NCBI RefSeq assembly: GCF_030816615.1
Contig: NZ_JAUSYD010000001.1
Span: 2,914,001 to 2,978,000 of the forward strand
Source of the DNA: Streptomyces sp. B1I3
Lineage (GTDB): Bacteria > Actinomycetota > Actinomycetes > Streptomycetales > Streptomycetaceae
Length of the DNA: 64,000 nucleotides
Direction of reading: 5' to 3'
How positions within the stretch are numbered: the stretch's first letter is position 1; each line of letters begins with the position of its first letter. The position numbers were made by a program, and so were the translations under genes. The notes under the pieces were generated by a model that saw only the letters and a list, made by a program, of their open reading frames with translations, ran no database searches and was not told the origin of the DNA. Below, one piece after another: positions 8,275 to 18,234 of the stretch.

Positions 8275-8418
8275 CTACAGCCGGCCTTTCTCACGGGCGA
8301 CCCGCACGGCCTCCGCGCGGTTGCTGGAGGCCGTCTCCTGGATGGCGGTGGAGAGGTAGTTCCGCACCGTTCCTGCGAGAGGTGCAGGACGGCGGCGATC
8401 TCCGATGACGCCGCCCCC
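8275..8418 (-). pseudogene. LuxR-family response regulator remnant (HTH only, frameshifted)
   Basis: Only the C-terminal helix-turn-helix of a NarL/LuxR-type (DesR-like) regulator is left. One frame reads SSEIAAVLHLS and, after the apparent loss of one base near 8377, the next frame reads GTVRNYLSTAIQETASSNR and continues to the normal C-terminal Arg-Glu-Lys-Gly-Arg-Leu and a stop 4 bp before the VOC start. The receiver domain and the start of the gene are gone; upstream sequence runs directly into the spacer of the neighbouring gene. Confidence 0.75.
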
Positions 8419-8464
8419 GTCCGGGAGCCGGGCGGGGGCGGTCGTACGGGCGTGGCGGGGCCGG

Positions 8465-10585
8465 TCAGCCTTCGCCGCCGAGGTCGATCGTGACGGTCCG
8501 CTCGGCCGGTGTCTTGCCGAGCAGCGCGCCCTGCATCGCGTGGGCCACGTCGTCGGCGCCGACCTGATGCTGCTTGCCGTCACCCTTGGTGATCATGATG
8601 CCGTCGAACACGCCGTCCAGCAGGGTCTCGATCGCCTTCTTGTCGTAGACCTCGACCAGCCGGCCGTCGACCGGCTTCATGGACAGGATCTGCGGCAGCG
8701 ACCTGGCGGGGCCGAAGTCGATCTGCTTGCCCCCGGCCTTGATGGTGATCAGGCCGGACATCGCGGGCTCGGCGAACTCCTTCATCGCCCGGTCCAGTTC
8801 CGCCTGGCCGATGGTCGGTTCGGTGGTGGCGACCGGCAGTTCGACGACGGCCGGCTCGCCGGTCTGGACCTGCGCGCGGTAGGCGTCGCGTACGGAGATC
8901 ATCGACCGGTTGACGTCGAGCGCCTTGCCGGTTTTGCCGGGGACGGCCACGGCCTTGTTCGGCTCGAACCTGATCGTCCCGTCGTTCGCGGAGCCGGAGA
9001 TGCCCGCGAGGTCGGTCAGGGCGACGCCGAGCTTCTCCTCGTCGACCGGGATCACAGGATCGGCCGGACGCGTCCCGCCGAACAGGGAGCCGATCACCGA
9101 CACGGGGTTGTAGTCGCTCCCCGCGGCACCGCGGACGGTCTCCTGGCTGTCCAGGGTCAGACCGGCCTTGTCCGGGGCGAGCTTCTCCTCCTTGCCGTCC
9201 ACGGACAGCCGCAGAGGGGTGCGGGCACGCTTGCCGAGGGCGGCGTCGAGTGCGGCGACCGCCTCCTCCTTCGTCCCGCCGCCGATGTCGACGCCGAGGA
9301 CGGTGGTGCCCTTGGGCACCTCGGAGTGGTTCATCAGCAGTCCCGCGCCGTAGGCGAGCGCGAACAGGACGAAGACGGCCGCCCCCAGGAGGACGAGCTT
9401 GGAACGGCCCTTGGCCGGGGCCGGCGCGGCCTTCGGCGCGGGCCTGGGCGCGGGCGCCGGCGCCGGGGCGTCCGGGCCTGCCGGCCCACCGCCTGACGGG
9501 CCGTCGGACGGCCTCCCCCCCAGAGGGGTCCGCGGGCCGCCCGGGGCGCCGGGGCCGCCGGGGAACGGCGAGCGGGACTCCGGCGGGACGACCGGGATAC
9601 CACTGGTGAGCGTGTCACCGGAGACGTGACCGGCGGGACCGGGCGCGGGTGCGGCGGTCTGCGGCGTCAGGATCGCCGTGTCGTCGGACATCCGCGGCGG
9701 TACGCCACCGGGACCTGCCGGACCGCCGGGCCGGGGGCCGGACGGGCCGCCCAGGCCGGCGGGGCCGCCCAGGCCGGGAATGCCGTCGAGGTTCGGCGTC
9801 AGCGGGGAACTGCCGGTGACAGGGCCGGTGGTGGGGCCCGCCGGCCCCGGAGTGCGCGCGCCGGGACCCGGTGCGGGCGGCCGCGGGCCGCCGGGGCCGT
9901 CCGAGCCGAAGGCGTCGAGGGCACTGCCGCCCGGGCGGGCGGGACCCCGGTCGCCGGGGTGCTGCGAACCGTCCGGGCCGTACGGCGGGTCGGCGCGCGG
10001 CGGCGTCGGCGCGGGACCGGAGCCGCCGCCCGGGGTGGACGGGCCGCCGGAGACGGGCCCGCCGGCCGCGGCTGCGGGGGGACCGGCCGCGGGGGCCTTG
10101 CGCGGGGCGAACCAGTCGCTGCCGCTCTTCTCCCTGGCCGGCTTCTCGGCCGCGGCCTCGGAGGCCGGGCCACCGTCCCGTTCGCCGCCGTCGCGCGCGT
10201 CCGGGCCCGAACGGCCGCGCTCGCCCGCGCCCGGCGCTCCGCCGGACGGCGCCGCGGCCGCGCCGGGCCTCGGCGGGCTGCCGGTGCGCTCGGTGTCCGG
10301 CCGTCCGCCGGACGGGTCGGTGTCACTCATCGGCGTACGCATGACGACAGGCGGGATCGGACGGGATCCCGGGATGTTGATCCGGATACGCGTCGTCAGC
10401 GTCGTCTCGGTTCTGGGCTCCTCGGGCTGAGGCGGATCCGCAGGCTCCGGAGCCTCCTCCGGCCCGTCCTGGGACGGGTGCAACGACGGATACTGGCGTG
10501 ATCCGTACGGCGGCGTACCCGAGGGGTACGCGGCTCCTCCGCGCCCCTGGGGCCCGGAGGACGAACTGTCAGTTTCACGACTCAA
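8465..10585 (-). CDS. Membrane protein with PG_binding_4 (YoaR-like) domains
   Basis: 706 aa. The first about 390 residues are extremely Pro/Gly/Ala-rich and probably disordered in the cytoplasm. One membrane helix (LVLLGAAVFVLFALAYGAG) follows near residue 410, then an extracellular part with VLGVDIGGGTKEEAVAAL and the repeated beta-strand/helix pattern of PG_binding_4 domains, here without the VanW domain that often follows. A role in cell-wall binding is inferred. TTG start chosen because GGGAGA lies 6-7 nt upstream; the frame stays open further upstream without a ribosome binding site or plausible composition. Confidence 0.75.
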   Translation of the reverse strand: MSRETDSSSSGPQGRGGAAYPSGTPPYGSRQYPSLHPSQDGPEEAPEPADPPQPEEPRTETTLTTRIRINIPGSRPIPPVVMRTPMSDTDPSGGRPDTERTGSPPRPGAAAAPSGGAPGAGERGRSGPDARDGGERDGGPASEAAAEKPAREKSGSDWFAPRKAPAAGPPAAAAGGPVSGGPSTPGGGSGPAPTPPRADPPYGPDGSQHPGDRGPARPGGSALDAFGSDGPGGPRPPAPGPGARTPGPAGPTTGPVTGSSPLTPNLDGIPGLGGPAGLGGPSGPRPGGPAGPGGVPPRMSDDTAILTPQTAAPAPGPAGHVSGDTLTSGIPVVPPESRSPFPGGPGAPGGPRTPLGGRPSDGPSGGGPAGPDAPAPAPAPRPAPKAAPAPAKGRSKLVLLGAAVFVLFALAYGAGLLMNHSEVPKGTTVLGVDIGGGTKEEAVAALDAALGKRARTPLRLSVDGKEEKLAPDKAGLTLDSQETVRGAAGSDYNPVSVIGSLFGGTRPADPVIPVDEEKLGVALTDLAGISGSANDGTIRFEPNKAVAVPGKTGKALDVNRSMISVRDAYRAQVQTGEPAVVELPVATTEPTIGQAELDRAMKEFAEPAMSGLITIKAGGKQIDFGPARSLPQILSMKPVDGRLVEVYDKKAIETLLDGVFDGIMITKGDGKQHQVGADDVAHAMQGALLGKTPAERTVTIDLGGEG

Positions 10586-10760
10586 AGCAGGTTCTCCCGA
10601 TTGGCTCCGCCGCCCGTACTTCCCCCATGCCGCAGGCCAGGGGACGGCTCGGCGCGCGCACCACCATACTGGCCGCCGCCGTAAGACTCTCCGCGCCCGG
10701 GCTGAACAAGGATGCACCCATGGCCGCCCACGGGGTCAATCCGGCAGTGGACATAACACA

Positions 10761-11222
10761 TCACGCGCCGGTTCGACCGGCGCCGGTGGCCGAATACGGC
10801 AGCCTCGACAGGGTGGCGCACATCACAGCGGCGGCCATCCCGCCCAGCATGAAGAGCGTCAGGCCGAGTTCGTCCCCGAAGACGTAGTCACCCTCGGGCC
10901 GCCCGCCGAGCAGCACGATCAGGGCGAGGAGCCAGCCCGCCGCCGGTGCCAGCGCGCCGAGCTGGGTCCGGGTGAGCACCCGGCCCCCGTAGAACAGGCC
11001 GGCGGACGCCACCAGTGCGAGCAGCAGTCCGCCGGGGAACAGGGCGGCCTGGACGAGGGTGCCCGCCAGCCCGACTGCCGCGCCCAGCACGGCGAGGCCG
11101 AGGTACAGGGGAATCCGTGCGGGGTCGGGAACCGCGGCGAGGCCGGTGCCCGCGGGGCGCGCGGCCGGGGCGTCGCCGCGTGGCGACGGCGACGAGGCGC
11201 GCGGCCTCTGCTTGCTGCTCAT
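10761..11222 (-). CDS. DUF6113-type membrane protein
   Basis: 153 aa. A hydrophilic N-terminus (about 35 residues) is followed by four hydrophobic segments, with a short loop [13 protein letters not shown] between the third and fourth. It resembles the small membrane proteins commonly encoded after mshB in streptomycetes; function unknown. Its ATG overlaps the mshB stop codon (ATGA), so the two are translationally coupled. Confidence 0.75.
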   Translation of the reverse strand: MSSKQRPRASSPSPRGDAPAARPAGTGLAAVPDPARIPLYLGLAVLGAAVGLAGTLVQAALFPGGLLLALVASAGLFYGGRVLTRTQLGALAPAAGWLLALIVLLGGRPEGDYVFGDELGLTLFMLGGMAAAVMCATLSRLPYSATGAGRTGA

Positions 11223-12136
11223 GCCTGTGCTCCCGGTGCGGCCTCGGCGTCCGGCACGCCCGCGAAGAGGTCGTGCTCCCGGCCACCATCGTCCCCGCCG
11301 GCACGGCCGCGCACCAACTGGTAGTACTCGGTGGTGAAGACGGGCTGGCCCAGATTGTTCGAGAGGGCGAAGAACGGGCCCTCCACGGCGATCTGCGTGG
11401 CGTGTGCCCGCATGGCGGCGATCTTCGCCCCGGCGTACGGCGAGCCGTCGATCTCGGTGGTGATCTCCGCGTCGTCCACCACACCGGGTACGTCGTCGAT
11501 CGCGGCGATTGCGGGAAACGCGTCGGGGGCGGTCTCCCGCAGCAGGGCGAAGCCCTCCTCGGCCACGGAGCGGGGCACCCGGTTCCAGTAGATCTTGGCG
11601 ATGCCGTGCGGGTCACCGTCCGCGCCGCCGTACCCGGGGTCGGCGGCCAGTTCGGCCGCGCGCATCGCGACGCGGTGCGCCTGGATGTGGTCCGGGTGGC
11701 CGTAGCCGCCGTCGGGGTCGTACGTGATCAGGACCTGCGGGCGCACCGACCGGATGACCTCGACGAGGTGACCGGCCGCCTCGTCGAGGTCCGCGTCCCA
11801 GAAGGCACCGGGCCGGTGGTTCTGCTCGGTGCCCATCATCCCGGAGTCGCGGTACCGGCCGGGGCCGCCCAGGAAACGGTGGTCGGTGACACCGATCTCC
11901 CGCATGGCGGCGGCGAGTTCGCCGATGCGGTGGGCACCCAGGGTGCCGTCCCGGCCGGCTGCCAGGTGGGCCAGGTCCGGTGGGATGACCTCGCCCTCCT
12001 CGCCGAGTGTGCACGTCACCAGGGTGACGTGGGCGCCCTCGGCCGCGTATCTGGCCATGGTGGCGCCGTTGTTGATCGACTCGTCGTCGGGGTGCGCGTG
12101 CACCAGGAGCAGACGGCGGGCGGAGAGGTCCTTCAT
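11219..12136 (-). CDS. mshB: GlcNAc-Ins deacetylase of mycothiol synthesis
   Basis: 305 aa zinc-dependent deacetylase that releases acetate from 1-O-(2-acetamido-2-deoxy-glucopyranosyl)-myo-inositol to give the amine that receives Cys. Family motifs [15 protein letters not shown] (His and Asp-Asp zinc ligands/catalytic base) and [18 protein letters not shown] (zinc-binding His) are intact. Mycothiol is the actinobacterial low-molecular-weight thiol. A -10 box TAGGCT at 12143-12148 (minus strand) lies 6 nt before the ATG and no ribosome binding site is present, so it looks leaderless. Overlaps the following membrane-protein gene by 4 bp. Confidence 0.95.
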   Translation of the reverse strand: MKDLSARRLLLVHAHPDDESINNGATMARYAAEGAHVTLVTCTLGEEGEVIPPDLAHLAAGRDGTLGAHRIGELAAAMREIGVTDHRFLGGPGRYRDSGMMGTEQNHRPGAFWDADLDEAAGHLVEVIRSVRPQVLITYDPDGGYGHPDHIQAHRVAMRAAELAADPGYGGADGDPHGIAKIYWNRVPRSVAEEGFALLRETAPDAFPAIAAIDDVPGVVDDAEITTEIDGSPYAGAKIAAMRAHATQIAVEGPFFALSNNLGQPVFTTEYYQLVRGRAGGDDGGREHDLFAGVPDAEAAPGAQA

Positions 12137-12142
12137 GGGACC

Positions 12143-12148
12143 AGCCTA
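12143..12148 (-). promoter_or_regulatory. -10 box of leaderless mshB
   Basis: TAGGCT (minus strand) 6 nt upstream of the mshB ATG. Confidence 0.5.
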
Positions 12149-12222
12149 CGAGCCGTCCGCCCTTCGGTAAGACCGCCCCACGGGACCCGGGGGCATGAAG
12201 AGCCCGGGGGCGGGTACCCGGA

Positions 12223-12417
12223 TCAGAACTTGATGCCGCCGATCATGCCTGCCACGTTGGACGTCACCTCCGAGATGGTCGGGGCGATCGACGAGCTCGC
12301 GAGATAGAACCCGAGCAACATGCAGACCACCGCGTGTCCGCCCTTCAGTCCGGATTTCCGGATCAGCAGGAAGACGACGATCGCCAGCAGCACCACCGCC
12401 GAAATCGAGAGTGCCAC
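12223..12417 (-). CDS. Small conserved membrane protein
   Basis: 64 aa with two hydrophobic helices (ISAVVLLAIVVFLLI and HAVVCMLLGFYLASS) and a Gly-containing tail ending GMIGGIKF. It resembles a small protein conserved in streptomycetes and other actinomycetes; function unknown. A GGAGGTGAAC ribosome binding site precedes the ATG. Divergent from the S9 peptidase, with both promoters in the 166 bp between. Confidence 0.75.
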   Translation of the reverse strand: MALSISAVVLLAIVVFLLIRKSGLKGGHAVVCMLLGFYLASSSIAPTISEVTSNVAGMIGGIKF

Positions 12418-12570
12418 GGCGGTTCACCTCCATCAGTACGGTCGGGACAGGCAGCACACATGGAGCCAGCAGGTTCATACCCACCGAGCGCTACGGATCA
12501 TAACTATCCGTGCCGACGCATTGATCGGGGCACAGCAGCACGAGGGGCGCACGGCGGGGCACGCGCGGGC

Positions 12571-12576
12571 TAGGTT
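12571..12576 (+). promoter_or_regulatory. -10 box of leaderless S9 peptidase gene
   Basis: TAGGTT lies 7 nt before the ATG at 12584, with no ribosome binding site. The -35 is not recognisable. Confidence 0.5.
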
Positions 12577-12583
12577 CACAGCC

Positions 12584-14710
12584 ATGACCTCGAAGAATCT
12601 GTCGTTTCCCCGCCAGCACGCCCGGACCCAGCGGTTCACTCTCGGCGCACCCCGCGCGTTCACCGTCTCACCGGATGGGACGCGGGTGGTCTTCCTCAGG
12701 TCGGCTTCCGGGACGGACCGGACGAACAGGCTCCAGGTGCTGGACACGCGCACCGGCGAGGAGCGGATCGCCGCCGACCCGGACGCGCTGCTGGGCGGTT
12801 CGAAGGAGAAGCTGTCGCCGCAGGAGCGGGCCCGCCGCGAGAGGCTCCGGGAGGGTTCGGCGGGCATCGTCGGCTACGCGGTGGACGAGGCGGTCGAGTT
12901 GGCGGCGTTCGCCCTGTCCGGGAAGGCGTACGTCGCCGAGCTGCGAGCGGGTACGGCGCGCGCCCTCCCCGTGCCCGGTCCGGTGCTCGACCCACGCCCC
13001 TCCCCCGACGGCCGGCGCGTCGCCTACGTCTCCCGGGGCGCGCTGCGGGTCGTGGGGGCGGAGGGCGAGGGCGACCGCGCGGTCGCCGAACCGGAGGACG
13101 GGCACACCTTCTACGGCCTCGCGGAGTTCGTCGCGGCCGAGGAGATGAGCCGCTACCGCGGCTTCTGGTGGTCGCCGGAGTCGGACCGTCTGCTGGTCGC
13201 CCGGGTCGACGACAGCGCCGTGGAGCGGTGGTGGATCGCCGATCCCGCGCACCCGGGGAGCAAGCCCGCCGAGGTCGGCTACCCGGCCGCGGGGACGGCC
13301 AACGCCGAGGTGCGGCTCTTCCTCATGGACCTGGACGGGGCCCGGACCGAGGTCGTCTGGGACCGGGCCCGCTTCCCCTACCTGGCCCGGGTGCACTGGT
13401 CCGCGCACGGCGCACCCCTGCTCCTGGTGCAGGCCCGGGACCAGCGCAGCCAGCGGTACCTGGTCGTGGACACGGTGAGCGGCACGACCCGTACGGTGCA
13501 CGTCGACGAGGACGCGGTCTGGCTGGATCTTTTCGCAGGGGTGCCCGCGTGGGCACCCGACGGGCAGCTCGTGCGGATCGCGGACGAGGGCGGGGTACGG
13601 GTGCTGTCGGTCGGCGACCGGCCGCTGACCGGGGGCCGGCTGCACATCCGGGCCGTGCTGGACGTCGGCCCCTCTGACGTCCTGGTGTCGGCCACGGCGG
13701 GCGAACAGGCGGTGGACCCGGAGATCGGCGAGAGCCACGTGTACCGGGTCAACGAGCTGGGCGTCGAGCGCGTCAGCGAAGGCCCCGGAGTGCACTCGGC
13801 GGTCCGCGCGGGTGGCGTGACGGTGCTGGTCTCCGCCTTCCCGGACCGCCCGGGAACGTCCGTACGCGTGCTCCGGGACGGCAAGCGGATCGCCACCGTC
13901 GCCGGCTTCGCCCAGGAGCCGGTGCTCACGGCCCGCGTGCGCTTGACGGAAGGGGGCGCACGGCGGATTCCGTGCGCCGTGCTGCTCCCCACCGGCCACA
14001 AGGAATCGGACGGTCCCCTTCCGGTCCTGATGGATCCGTACGGCGGCCCGCACGGCCGCCGGGTCGTCGCCGCGCACAACTCGCACCTCACGTCGCAGTG
14101 GTTCGCCGACCAGGGGTTCGCCGTGATCGTCGCGGACGGCAGGGGGGCTCCCGGCCGTTCACCCGGCTGGGAGAAGGCGGTCAGGGACGACTTCGCCATC
14201 ACCCTGGAGGACCAGGTCGAGGCCCTGCACGCCCTGGCCGAACGCTTCCCGCTGGATCTGTCGAAGGTGGCGATGCGCGGCTGGTCGTTCGGCGGCTACC
14301 TCTCCGCGCTCGCGGTGCTGCGGCGTCCCGACGTCTTCCACGCGGCCGTGGTGGGCGCTCCGGTGACGGACTGGAGGCTGTACGACACCCACTACACCGA
14401 GCGCTACCTCGGCGACCCGGCGAAGCAGCCCCAGGTGTACGCGGACAACTCCCTGGTGACGGACGAGGGGCTCTCCCGGCCCGCCGGCGAGGCACGGCCG
14501 ATGATGATCGTCCACGGCCTGGCCGACGACAACGTCGTGGTCGCCCACGCCCTGCGGCTGTCGTCCGCCCTGCTGTCGGCGGGGCGCCCGCACGAGGTGC
14601 TCCCGCTGAGCGGCGTGACGCACATGACCCCGCAGGAGCAGGTCGCGGAGAATCTGCTGCTGCTCCAGGTGGACTTCCTCAGGCGGTCGCTGGGGCTGAC
14701 CCGCGCCTGA
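12584..14710 (+). CDS. S9-family (DPP IV/prolyl oligopeptidase-type) peptidase
   Basis: 708 aa. An N-terminal beta-propeller with DPP IV-like sequence (FTVSPDGTRVVFLRS, then FYGLAEFVAAEEMSRYRGFW near residue 175, carrying the Glu-Glu pair that binds the substrate N-terminus in DPP IV) is followed by an alpha/beta hydrolase with MDPYGGPHGR, nucleophile GWSFGGY (Ser about 568), Asp in HGLADDN and His in GVTHMTP (about 680). It probably cleaves dipeptides after Pro/Ala; no signal peptide, so it is likely cytosolic and may process peptides imported by the adjacent oligopeptide transporters (inference). The frame is open upstream, but the leaderless -10 box fixes this start. Confidence 0.88.
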   Translation: MTSKNLSFPRQHARTQRFTLGAPRAFTVSPDGTRVVFLRSASGTDRTNRLQVLDTRTGEERIAADPDALLGGSKEKLSPQERARRERLREGSAGIVGYAVDEAVELAAFALSGKAYVAELRAGTARALPVPGPVLDPRPSPDGRRVAYVSRGALRVVGAEGEGDRAVAEPEDGHTFYGLAEFVAAEEMSRYRGFWWSPESDRLLVARVDDSAVERWWIADPAHPGSKPAEVGYPAAGTANAEVRLFLMDLDGARTEVVWDRARFPYLARVHWSAHGAPLLLVQARDQRSQRYLVVDTVSGTTRTVHVDEDAVWLDLFAGVPAWAPDGQLVRIADEGGVRVLSVGDRPLTGGRLHIRAVLDVGPSDVLVSATAGEQAVDPEIGESHVYRVNELGVERVSEGPGVHSAVRAGGVTVLVSAFPDRPGTSVRVLRDGKRIATVAGFAQEPVLTARVRLTEGGARRIPCAVLLPTGHKESDGPLPVLMDPYGGPHGRRVVAAHNSHLTSQWFADQGFAVIVADGRGAPGRSPGWEKAVRDDFAITLEDQVEALHALAERFPLDLSKVAMRGWSFGGYLSALAVLRRPDVFHAAVVGAPVTDWRLYDTHYTERYLGDPAKQPQVYADNSLVTDEGLSRPAGEARPMMIVHGLADDNVVVAHALRLSSALLSAGRPHEVLPLSGVTHMTPQEQVAENLLLLQVDFLRRSLGLTRA

Positions 14711-14717
14711 GGCCGCG

Positions 14718-15854
14718 TCACCAGCCCGGCGGCGGCGACGCGGGCGGCGGGGGCCCGAACCCGCCGCCGGGCTGCCCGCCCTGGGGGTAGCCGTATCCGG
14801 GCCCCTGGCCGGGCTGCCCGGTCCCCGGGCGGCCGTAACCGGGCTCGTCCGGGGACGGATAGCCGTACCCGGGACCCTGCGGCGGGTAGCCGTAGCCAGG
14901 GCCTTGCGGGGGGTAGCCGTAACCGTCGTGGCCCTGGTCGCGGCCGTCGGCCTCCTCGAGCCCCCTGCGCGCCAGGGCGAGGAGCGCCGTCGCCCCGGTG
15001 AGGGCGAGGAGGAACGACGTCAGCACGACGAGCTGGTACTCGGTCCCCAGGTCGCCGAAGCGGTCCAGCAGCTGGTGGTGCTCGGCCCGGGCGATCCCGA
15101 ACGCCCCCGACACCAGCAGGAATCCCGCGGCGATCATGCCGAGGGGACGGGCGTGGACGGCGCGGAAGAGCGCTGTGGACGCCACCACCAGGCAGATCAG
15201 CCCGAGCGCGACACCGCTCCAGCCGGGCGGGGCGCCGGTCAGCTCCACCCGGACGGTGCCGGAGCCGATGAACCAGCCGGGATAGAGCCTGGAGGGGAAC
15301 GTGAGGAACTGGCGGACCTCCCAGGCGATCAGGACGGCTCCCGAGGCACCGAGCACCAGGAAGGCGGTGACCGCGGCTCCCCGGCCGGGCCGGGTGGGCC
15401 GCGGTTCGTAGCCGTCCGTGGGCTGCCGGCGGCCCGCGCTCCCGGTGACGATCAGCGCGAGCGCGGCGGCCAGGGTGACGAAGGTGCCGATCAGCGCGCG
15501 GGTCCTCAGCTCGTCGCCGTACCGGCCGTCCATCCAGGAGGCGCCGATGGTCCAGACACCGGGCAGCCGCAGTGCGAACGTGACCACGCCCGTGGCGACC
15601 AGCGCCGACGCGGCGACCCGGGAGCGCAGCGCGGCGAACGCGGTGAGGACCTGGACGACGAGCAGGACGAGATCGCCCTGCGACGTGGCGGGAAGCGCCT
15701 TCGGCAGGGCGTCGGTGTACCCGGCCCAGTAGCGCAGGAGATCCGGTGGATCGCCGACCGCCCGGAGGTCCCGCACGATCCAGCCCGCGGCGATGACGCC
15801 GAGCACGGCGCACAGCACCGCGCCGGTGGTCCTGGCTCCCCGTGTGAGTGTCAC
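14718..15854 (-). CDS. Polytopic membrane protein with GYGYPPQGP repeat tail
   Basis: 378 aa. Six or seven hydrophobic segments span residues 10-290; the remaining C-terminal tail (residues 305-378) is Pro/Gly/Tyr-rich, with GYGYPPQGP in two exact tandem copies and degenerate ones after it. No functional domain is recognised. The tail is a low-complexity cytoplasmic extension of the kind seen in many streptomycete membrane proteins. Convergent with the S9 peptidase, 7 bp between stop codons. GTG start. Confidence 0.65.
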   Translation of the reverse strand: MTLTRGARTTGAVLCAVLGVIAAGWIVRDLRAVGDPPDLLRYWAGYTDALPKALPATSQGDLVLLVVQVLTAFAALRSRVAASALVATGVVTFALRLPGVWTIGASWMDGRYGDELRTRALIGTFVTLAAALALIVTGSAGRRQPTDGYEPRPTRPGRGAAVTAFLVLGASGAVLIAWEVRQFLTFPSRLYPGWFIGSGTVRVELTGAPPGWSGVALGLICLVVASTALFRAVHARPLGMIAAGFLLVSGAFGIARAEHHQLLDRFGDLGTEYQLVVLTSFLLALTGATALLALARRGLEEADGRDQGHDGYGYPPQGPGYGYPPQGPGYGYPSPDEPGYGRPGTGQPGQGPGYGYPQGGQPGGGFGPPPPASPPPGW

Positions 15855-15920
15855 CCCAGCGATACTCCACCGCGGTCACCCGTTGGACAAGAGGACCTGT
15901 GGGGTGCGGCGGGAACGGGC

Positions 15921-15958
15921 GACCGGCCGGGGCGACGTGATGAACGCCCCGGCCGGTC
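15921..15958. terminator. Terminator hairpin after the first-listed oligopeptide operon
   Basis: A perfect 14-bp stem (15921-15934 with 15945-15958) with a 10-nt loop, about 100 bp downstream of the last ATPase gene on the minus strand. Confidence 0.7.
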
Positions 15959-16060
15959 CACGGCACCCGCACGGCCGTACGTTCTTCATGGTGGCGGGTT
16001 CGTATATCGGTGCGGGAACAGTCGAGTTGCCTCCGCGTTAACGCATGGGCCGCTCCGGCG

Positions 16061-17254
16061 TCAGAGCGTCTTCCCCTCGTCCCCTTCGCCCGGGTGGCGC
16101 GACGGCGCGTCCTCGGGCTCCGGGGTGGCCTGCAGCCCGCCCGGCGGGACCACCTGCTTGTCCTCGGCGAAGTGACAGGCGGAGTCGTGCCGTGCGGGCG
16201 TCCGCGTGTCCCGGAGGACCGCCGGTACGGCCAGCAGCGGCACCTCCAGCGCGCACCGCTCCTGCGCCTTCCAGCAGCGCGTGCGGAAGCGGCAGCCCGA
16301 GGGGATGTCGGCCGGCGAGGGGACGTCCCCGTGCAGGATGATCCGTTCGCGGTGCTCACGGGCCGCCGGGTCGGGCACCGGGACCGCGGAGAGCAGCGCC
16401 TGGGTGTACGGGTGCGTGGGGTGGTCGTAGATCTCCTCGTCCGTACCGATCTCGACGATCCGCCCGAGGTACATGACCCCCACGCGGTCGGAGATGTGCC
16501 GGACGATCGACAGGTCGTGCGCGATGAACAGGAAGCTCAGGCTGAACTCCGACTGCAGCCGGTCCAGCAGGTTGACCACCTGGGCCTGGACCGACACGTC
16601 GAGCGCGGAGACCGGCTCGTCCGCGACGATGATCTCCGGGTTGAGCGCGAGGCCGCGGGCGATGCCGATGCGCTGGCGCTGACCGCCGGAGAACTGGTGC
16701 GGGTACCGGTTGATGTACTCGGGGTTGAGCCCGACGACGTCCAGCAGGTCCTGCACCCTCTGCCGCCGGCTCCCCTTGGGCGCCACCTCGGGGTGGATCT
16801 CGTACGGCTCCCCGATGATGTCGCCGACCGTCATGCGCGGGTTCAGTGAGGTGTACGGGTCCTGGAACACCATCTGGATGTTGCGGCGCACGGCCTTCAG
16901 CGCACGGCCGGACAGCTTGGTGACGTCCTCGCCCTTGTAGCGGATCGCACCCCCCGTGGGCGGCTCCAGGTGCACGAGCATCTTGGCGACGGTCGACTTT
17001 CCGCAGCCTGACTCCCCCACGATGCCGAGCGTCTCGCCCGCCGCCAGGTCGAAGTCGACGCCGTCGACGGCCTTGACGGCGCCGATGTGCTTCTTGAAGA
17101 GGATGCCCCGGGTCAGCGGGTAGTGCTTGACCAGGCCGCGCACCTCCAGGATCGGGTCGCCCCCGGCGTGGGGCCGGGGGCGGCCTGGCTCCGGCCCCTC
17201 GGCCGGCGTGGAGCTCCCGGGGCCGCCGGCCCGCCTCACGTCGTCAGCGCTCAT
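16061..17254 (-). CDS. Oligopeptide ABC transporter ATPase (OppF/DppF type), operon 1
   Basis: 397 aa. Walker [10 protein letters not shown] near residue 80, signature [15 protein letters not shown], Walker [11 protein letters not shown], and a C-terminal oligopeptide-transporter extension with the Cys-rich [15 protein letters not shown] that is thought to bind an Fe-S cluster in some Dpp ATPases. It powers import with the sister ATPase at 17244. A 30-residue hydrophilic N-terminus and a charged C-terminal tail are extra to the core. Overlaps the sister gene by 11 bp. Its central 290 bp is almost identical to the paralogue at 22043. Confidence 0.92.
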   Translation of the reverse strand: MSADDVRRAGGPGSSTPAEGPEPGRPRPHAGGDPILEVRGLVKHYPLTRGILFKKHIGAVKAVDGVDFDLAAGETLGIVGESGCGKSTVAKMLVHLEPPTGGAIRYKGEDVTKLSGRALKAVRRNIQMVFQDPYTSLNPRMTVGDIIGEPYEIHPEVAPKGSRRQRVQDLLDVVGLNPEYINRYPHQFSGGQRQRIGIARGLALNPEIIVADEPVSALDVSVQAQVVNLLDRLQSEFSLSFLFIAHDLSIVRHISDRVGVMYLGRIVEIGTDEEIYDHPTHPYTQALLSAVPVPDPAAREHRERIILHGDVPSPADIPSGCRFRTRCWKAQERCALEVPLLAVPAVLRDTRTPARHDSACHFAEDKQVVPPGGLQATPEPEDAPSRHPGEGDEGKTL

Positions 17255-18221
17255 CGAGCGTCTCCTTCCAGAAGTGGCAGGCGCTCCGGCGTTCCTCGGA
17301 CACGGTGTACAGCGGCGGCACGTCCGTACGGCAGACGTCCCGTGCCTGCGGGCAGCGGGGGTGGAAGGCGCACCCCGGCGGGATGTGCAGCAGGTTGGGC
17401 GGCAGCCCCTTGATCGCGTAGAGCTCCTGCCCCTTCTGGTCCAGTCGCGGGATCGAGCGGAGGAGGCCCTTGGTGTACGGGTGGGCTGGCGCCTGGTAGA
17501 TGGCGTGGACGGGTGAGGTCTCGACGATCCGGCCGGCGTACATCACGGCGATCTTGTCGGCGACGTCGGCCACCACTCCGAGGTCGTGGGTGATGAGGAT
17601 GAGCCCCATGCCGAGCTCGCGCTGCAGTTCCGCGAGGAGTTCCATCACCTGGGCCTGGACCGTCACGTCGAGGGCGGTGGTCGGTTCGTCGGCGATGATC
17701 AGCGAGGGTTCCAGCGCCATCGCCATGGCGATCATGATGCGCTGGCGCATGCCGCCGGAGAACTGGTGGGGGAAGTTCCCGATCCGCTGCTTGGCCGCGG
17801 GGATGCGCACCCTGTCCATCAGTTCGACGGCCTTGGCCTTCGCGTCCTTGCGGGACATCCCGCGGTGCACGACGAACATCTCGCCGAGCTGGTCGCCGAC
17901 GCTGAGCACCGGGTTCAGCGAGGACAGGGCGTCCTGGAAGATCATGGCCATCTCCTGGCCGCGGACCTTGCGCCGTTCCTCGGCCTTGAGCTTCAGCAGA
18001 TCGCGGTCCTTGAAGAAGATCTCGCCGCCGCTGATCTTCCCGGGCGGCATGTCGAGGATGCCCATGATCGCCTGCGCGGTGACCGACTTGCCGGAGCCGG
18101 ACTCCCCCAGGACGGCGAGCGTCTCGCCCTCGGCCACCGAGTAGTTGACCCCGTTGACGGCCTTGGCCACCCCGTCCCGGGTGTGGAACTCCACGTGCAG
18201 ATCGCGCACTTCGAGCAACAT
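17244..18221 (-). CDS. Oligopeptide ABC transporter ATPase (OppD/DppD type), operon 1
   Basis: 325 aa. Walker A GESGSGKSV near residue 42, signature FSGGMRQRIMIAMAM, Walker B IADEPTTALD, and the C-terminal GCAFHPRCPQARDVC Cys motif of the family. Start set at ATG 18221 because GAGGAG lies upstream and MLLEVRDLHVEF begins the conserved fold; longer frames run into the permease gene. Spaced 13 bp from the permease gene. Confidence 0.92.
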   Translation of the reverse strand: MLLEVRDLHVEFHTRDGVAKAVNGVNYSVAEGETLAVLGESGSGKSVTAQAIMGILDMPPGKISGGEIFFKDRDLLKLKAEERRKVRGQEMAMIFQDALSSLNPVLSVGDQLGEMFVVHRGMSRKDAKAKAVELMDRVRIPAAKQRIGNFPHQFSGGMRQRIMIAMAMALEPSLIIADEPTTALDVTVQAQVMELLAELQRELGMGLILITHDLGVVADVADKIAVMYAGRIVETSPVHAIYQAPAHPYTKGLLRSIPRLDQKGQELYAIKGLPPNLLHIPPGCAFHPRCPQARDVCRTDVPPLYTVSEERRSACHFWKETLDER

Positions 18222-18234
18222 GGCAGCGGGCTCC

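Noticed and set aside
10586..10717. Longer N-terminus for the PG_binding_4 protein
   Set aside because: No ribosome binding site at the upstream ATG; the TTG at 10585 has a good one.
12320..12583. Longer N-terminus for the S9 peptidase
   Set aside because: It covers the promoter region and the divergent small gene; the -10 box at 12571 fits a leaderless start at 12584.
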